DNA of 10,234 bases from Deinococcus sp. (GTDB lineage Bacteria > Deinococcota > Deinococci > Deinococcales > Deinococcaceae), in NCBI RefSeq assembly GCF_018260405.1, contig NZ_JAGLBG010000086.1, positions 1 through 10,234 of the forward strand. Reading direction: 5' to 3'. The notes under the pieces were generated by a model. The model saw nothing but the letters and a program-made list of their open reading frames with translations. It made no database searches and was not told the origin of the DNA. The translations under genes were made by a program, and so were the position numbers. Shown piece by piece: positions 7,718 to 10,234 of this stretch (position 1 is the stretch's first letter; each line of letters opens with the position of its first letter).

Positions 7718-7882
7718 GTCAGGTTTGTTGTGATACGGACTGCCGTGTGTTTCGTTGACCACCCGCCAATACGCGAGGTGGCTAAATCCACGCGTAGAAT
7801 CCGCTTTCCTTGTACTCGCCCTGCTGGGCGAAAGAGGGGATTCGGGGCGGCTCAACCCCCACTTTCGCAAGAGGTCTACTGA
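7718..7882. other. non-coding spacer with nested hairpin
   Basis: Between the terminator and the second miniature element. TCGCCC (7816-7821) and GGGCGA (7826-7831) form a tight stem with a TGCT loop; outside it GAATCC (7797-7802) can pair with GGATTC (7838-7843). ATACGGACTGCCGT (7733-7746) matches ATACGAACTGCCGT (1473-1486) beside the HIT promoter at 13 of 14 positions. No gene is supported. Confidence 0.5.
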
Positions 7883-8023
7883 TTAGAGCAGTTGTGCGAA
7901 TGATGGGCACGTCGGAACAACACCGCCGCCCCCTTCATTCTACGTCCTGCTCTTTGTTTCTTACTCGTTGCACTCGGCAAAAAGATGGTCAACAGAGCAC
8001 CATCTTTTTGCAAAATGCTCTAA
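7883..8023 (+). mobile_element. MITE-like miniature inverted-repeat element, copy 2 (141 bp)
   Basis: Inverted relative to the copy at 969-1107. The left end TTAGAGCAGTTG and the right end, read inward as TTAGAGCATTTT, agree only at the outer 8 bp, so the terminal repeats are more decayed than in copy 1. The inner 13-bp stem (7977-7989 and 7999-8011) is intact; the only change in the hairpin is one loop base. TA flanks both sides (7884-7885, 8021-8022), with empty site TTAA. The right end overlaps the stop codon of the ABC permease gene, and the element separates two convergent genes. Confidence 0.85.
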
Positions 8024-9294
8024 TTCCTAAAAATGACTTCCTCGCGCCCGAAGCTTTTCAGCGCTAACCAGCCGCACAGTAGTGCCCCGAGCAGGTTGCC
8101 CGCCACTGCGCTCAGCGTGTGGCCCACGGTAATCGAGCCTTTGACCGTATCCAGAATGCCGATCATGCTGCCGAACAGCGGGGTAAGGTACACAGCGTCG
8201 CTCAGCTTCAGGAAATCCGCGAATTGTAGCGCCACTGCCGGAAAAACGATGAGCAGGCTCAGCGGGGTCACGTAGGTCTGGGCCTCCTTGTAACTGCGGG
8301 CATAGATGCTCAGCGCGATCAGCAGGCCACTGATAAGCAGTGCGGCGCTTAGAACCATCAGGAGCAGGGCCAGAAAGGTCGTGGGCGTCAGGGTCAATTG
8401 CCCGCCGAGGGCCTGCGCCGCCGCGCCGCCTGCGCCGTGTGATAGCCCCGCCGAGGCCAGCCCCGCCAGCAAAAAGCCCAGCAGACTGAACCCGGCAGTG
8501 ATGAGGGCCGTCAGGGTCGTGGCGAGAAGTTTTCCGGCCACCACCTCGCTGCGGCGCACGGGCGAGACCAGCAGGCTTTCCAGCGTGCCGCGTTCCTTCT
8601 CGCCCGCCGTGCCGTCGAGCGCCGTAGCCATCGCGCCAGACAAAATAAATTGCAGCATCAGCATGGGAATCAGGAAGGCGAGTTGCCCGCTCTTTTGCTC
8701 CTGCGGCAGACTGGCGTCGACTGGCGTCAGCCTGAGCGGGGTCAGGACGTTTTCGCCCAGCCCCAGCGATTTCAGGCGGCTCAGCGTCAGCGCGTGGTTG
8801 TAGGCGTCCACCGTGTCCTGAATCTTGCCGAACGCGCCCGCCTGCGTCTTGTAGTTGCCCAGCTTGGCATACACCCTGAGTTCGCCCTGACCGTTGCCCG
8901 CGCGGGTGGGTGGGGGAGAGGCGGCGACCACCACGGCGTCTACCTGCCCGCTCTGCACAGCTTTCATGGGGTCGCCGACCGGCACCAGTTCGACCCCGCT
9001 GCGGGCGCTCTGGCCTCTGGCCTGTGGCTCGTCGCGGGTGAGGGCCTGGGTCAGACTGGCCGGGAGTGCCCCGACCACGCCGACCTTTTGCCGGGCGCTG
9101 GCCTGCTGCCCAAGCAGCCCGCCCATCAGCAGCGGCATACCCATGGTCAGCAGCGGAATAATCAGCAGCGGCACCAAGATCGTGCTGGTCAGTGTGCGGC
9201 GGTCGCGTACCGTGGCAAGCAGGTCACGCCGGGCCACGCGCCACACCATGCGCGGGCGCAGCGTCTCGGAAGGCCGCTCAGCTTGCCCGCGCAT
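8020..9294 (-). CDS. ABC-2 type permease, NatB-like
   Basis: A 424-residue membrane protein. TM1 is about residues 38-61 (ILVPLLIIPLLTMGMPLLMG), then a large extracytoplasmic region of about 140 residues, then about five hydrophobic segments (205-226, 256-282, 305-330, 342-360 and 385-413, boundaries approximate). The cytoplasmic motif GEKERGTLESLLVSPVRRSE (231-250) is the ABC-2/NatB signature that contacts the ATPase. By family it exports ions, drugs or other small molecules; the substrate is unknown. The ATG at 9294 overlaps the ATPase gene by 17 nt and has GGGGAG (9298-9303) with a 3-nt spacer; Met16 (9249) is an alternative without such a site. The stop TAG at 8020-8022 lies inside the end of the miniature element; before insertion the stop would have been TAA, so the protein appears full length. 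Confidence 0.92.
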   Translation of the reverse strand: MRGQAERPSETLRPRMVWRVARRDLLATVRDRRTLTSTILVPLLIIPLLTMGMPLLMGGLLGQQASARQKVGVVGALPASLTQALTRDEPQARGQSARSGVELVPVGDPMKAVQSGQVDAVVVAASPPPTRAGNGQGELRVYAKLGNYKTQAGAFGKIQDTVDAYNHALTLSRLKSLGLGENVLTPLRLTPVDASLPQEQKSGQLAFLIPMLMLQFILSGAMATALDGTAGEKERGTLESLLVSPVRRSEVVAGKLLATTLTALITAGFSLLGFLLAGLASAGLSHGAGGAAAQALGGQLTLTPTTFLALLLMVLSAALLISGLLIALSIYARSYKEAQTYVTPLSLLIVFPAVALQFADFLKLSDAVYLTPLFGSMIGILDTVKGSITVGHTLSAVAGNLLGALLCGWLALKSFGREEVIFRN

Positions 9295-10012
9295 CGGCTC
9301 CCCGGATCAGTTCAAAAAAGGCCCGTTCCAGCGTGCGCTGCCCGGTGCGCTCCAGAATGGCCGGGATGGTGTCCAGCGCAATTAACTGGCCACCGTGCAA
9401 AATCGCCACGCGGTCACAGACCTCCTCGGCCTCACTCATAACGTGGGTCGAGTACAGCGTCAGTCTGTTCGGGGCACGCGAACTGTTCACAAAATCCAGC
9501 AGCGTGCGCCGCGCGAAGATGTCCAGGCCGCTGGCCGCCTCATCCAGAACAAGCACCGCCGGACTGTGAATAACAGCGCGGGCGATGACCACCTTCTGCT
9601 TCATGCCGGTGCTGTAGTCACCCGTGCGCGTGTCCAGCGTGCGCCCGAGTTCTAGCAGTTGATCGAGTTCGGCGATGCGCTGCTCGGTTCTTTCCGGCGG
9701 CAGGTCATAGAAGCCCGCGAACGAGCGCAACACTTCGCGCCCGGTGAGGCGTGCGGGCAGCCCCATGCCGCCGTTGACCACGCCCAGCCGCCGCCGCACG
9801 GCTTCGGGTTCACGCTGCACGTCCAGGCCGCCGACCAGCGCCGTGCCCGAGGTTGGCCTGAGCAGGGTCGCCAGCGTTCGCAGCAGTGTGGTCTTGCCCG
9901 CACCGTTGGGGCCGAGCAGCCCGAAGATCTCGCCGCCCCGCGCCGAAAAGGAAACGCCGCGCAGGGCCGTGAAGTCGCCGTAGCGTTTGGTCAGGTTCTG
10001 AATGTCGAGCAT
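9278..10012 (-). CDS. ABC transporter ATP-binding protein, NatA-like
   Basis: A 244-residue nucleotide-binding domain: Walker A GPNGAGKT (34-41), signature YSTGMKQK (133-140), Walker B VLVLDEA (153-159) with Glu158 as catalytic base, D-loop SGLD (161-164) and switch His190 in YSTHVMSEAEE. The usual Q-loop glutamine is not obvious (VVNGGMGLP at 78-86), a variation common in the NatA/CcmA-like branch. It powers the permease encoded immediately downstream with a 17-nt overlap. The start MLDIQNLTKRYG at 10012 is chosen over 10060 because it matches the family's usual beginning and has AGGAGG (10016-10021) just 3 nt upstream; the extra 16 residues of the longer reading come from the tandem array in the leader. 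Confidence 0.94.
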   Translation of the reverse strand: MLDIQNLTKRYGDFTALRGVSFSARGGEIFGLLGPNGAGKTTLLRTLATLLRPTSGTALVGGLDVQREPEAVRRRLGVVNGGMGLPARLTGREVLRSFAGFYDLPPERTEQRIAELDQLLELGRTLDTRTGDYSTGMKQKVVIARAVIHSPAVLVLDEAASGLDIFARRTLLDFVNSSRAPNRLTLYSTHVMSEAEEVCDRVAILHGGQLIALDTIPAILERTGQRTLERAFFELIRGADARAS

Positions 10013-10015
10013 GGG

Positions 10016-10103
10016 CCTCCTGGCGGGCCACTGATAGTGGGCCATTGGGTGTCGAGCCATTGGGAGCAGGCAACTTGGGGGCAGGCCACTGGGAATTGGG
10101 CCA
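10016..10103 (-). repeat. about 15-bp tandem array in the ABC operon leader
   Basis: Read on the minus strand, six units beginning TGGCC or a close variant: 10089-10103, 10074-10088, 10060-10073, 10045-10059, 10031-10044 and 10016-10030, of length 15, 15, 14, 15, 14 and 15. The consensus is roughly TGGCCTGCNCCCAA. The last unit ends in AGGAGG, which is the ribosome-binding site of the ATPase gene. Confidence 0.7.
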
Positions 10104-10234
10104 CCGTTCCTACCCTAGCGCTCCGCTAGAGCGGTTTGCATAAAAAGGGGCTGCTGGTCAGGGCAACCGCAAAGTCAGCTTAATGTGAATGGGTGAATGA
10201 TTCCTCGTCTCAGAAGGTAGATATTCCTAGTCTT
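10104..10234. other. upstream region of the ABC operon, possible mobile-element end
   Basis: No gene is seen. From 10127 the plus strand reads TAGAGCGGTTTGCATAAAAA, which resembles the end of the miniature element (TAGAGCAGTTCGCAAAAAG). CCGCT (10123-10127) and AGCGG (10130-10134) form a short palindrome. A minus-strand promoter for the ABC genes probably lies here, but only weak hexamers (TTGCCC, 18 bp, TATGCA) were found. Confidence 0.35.

Noticed and set aside
7685..7882. 65-codon plus-strand open frame after the PRC-barrel gene
   Set aside because: It begins inside the terminator hairpin, spans the nested hairpin and ends at the miniature element; no start signal.
8650..9441. 263-codon plus-strand open frame opposite the ABC genes
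   Set aside because: Shadow frame of the NatB/NatA-like pair; no recognisable protein and it spans two real genes.
10013..10060. 16-residue N-terminal extension of the ABC ATPase
   Set aside because: It is encoded by the tandem array and the ribosome-binding site; the family's usual start is at 10012.

Overview
The window looks like chromosomal DNA of a Deinococcus or close relative. This is inferred from high GC, genes that start directly behind a -10 box without a Shine-Dalgarno site (leaderless genes, a deinococcal habit), small intergenic repeats, and the gene set. No species can be named from the sequence alone.

Layout, left to right. (1) 1-486, minus: first 162 codons of a branched-chain amino acid type ABC transporter substrate-binding protein, cut by the window edge, with a near-consensus sigma-70 promoter. 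(2) 487-968: non-coding. (3) 969-1107: a 139-bp miniature inverted-repeat element (MITE-like). (4) 1123-3205, minus: HIT-family hydrolase, nadE (NAD synthetase) and a helical protein of unknown function; nadE and the HIT gene carry their own leaderless promoters. (5) 3206-3551: non-coding with degenerate repeats. (6) 3552-5524, minus: a translationally coupled pair, a P-loop kinase-like NTPase followed by an enolase-superfamily (MLE type) enzyme. (7) 5525-5754: divergent promoter region. (8) 5755-7668, plus: a 637-residue protein with two PRC-barrels and five copies of a beta-rich module, three of them in exact 80-residue register, followed by a terminator. (9) 7883-8023: a second, inverted copy of the same miniature element. 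(10) 8020-10012, minus: a NatA/NatB-like ABC-2 exporter pair whose permease stop codon lies inside the miniature element. (11) 10013-10234: leader with a 15-bp tandem array and what may be the end of a third, related mobile element.

The known genes are housekeeping: NAD synthesis, nucleotide hydrolysis, uptake and export. The less ordinary content is the miniature element family and where it sits (at 3' gene ends, once inside a stop codon), the modular PRC-barrel repeat protein, and 15- and 18-bp tandem arrays beginning TGGYC in one coding loop, one N-terminus and one translation leader. I see no defence system, CRISPR array, tRNA or rRNA.
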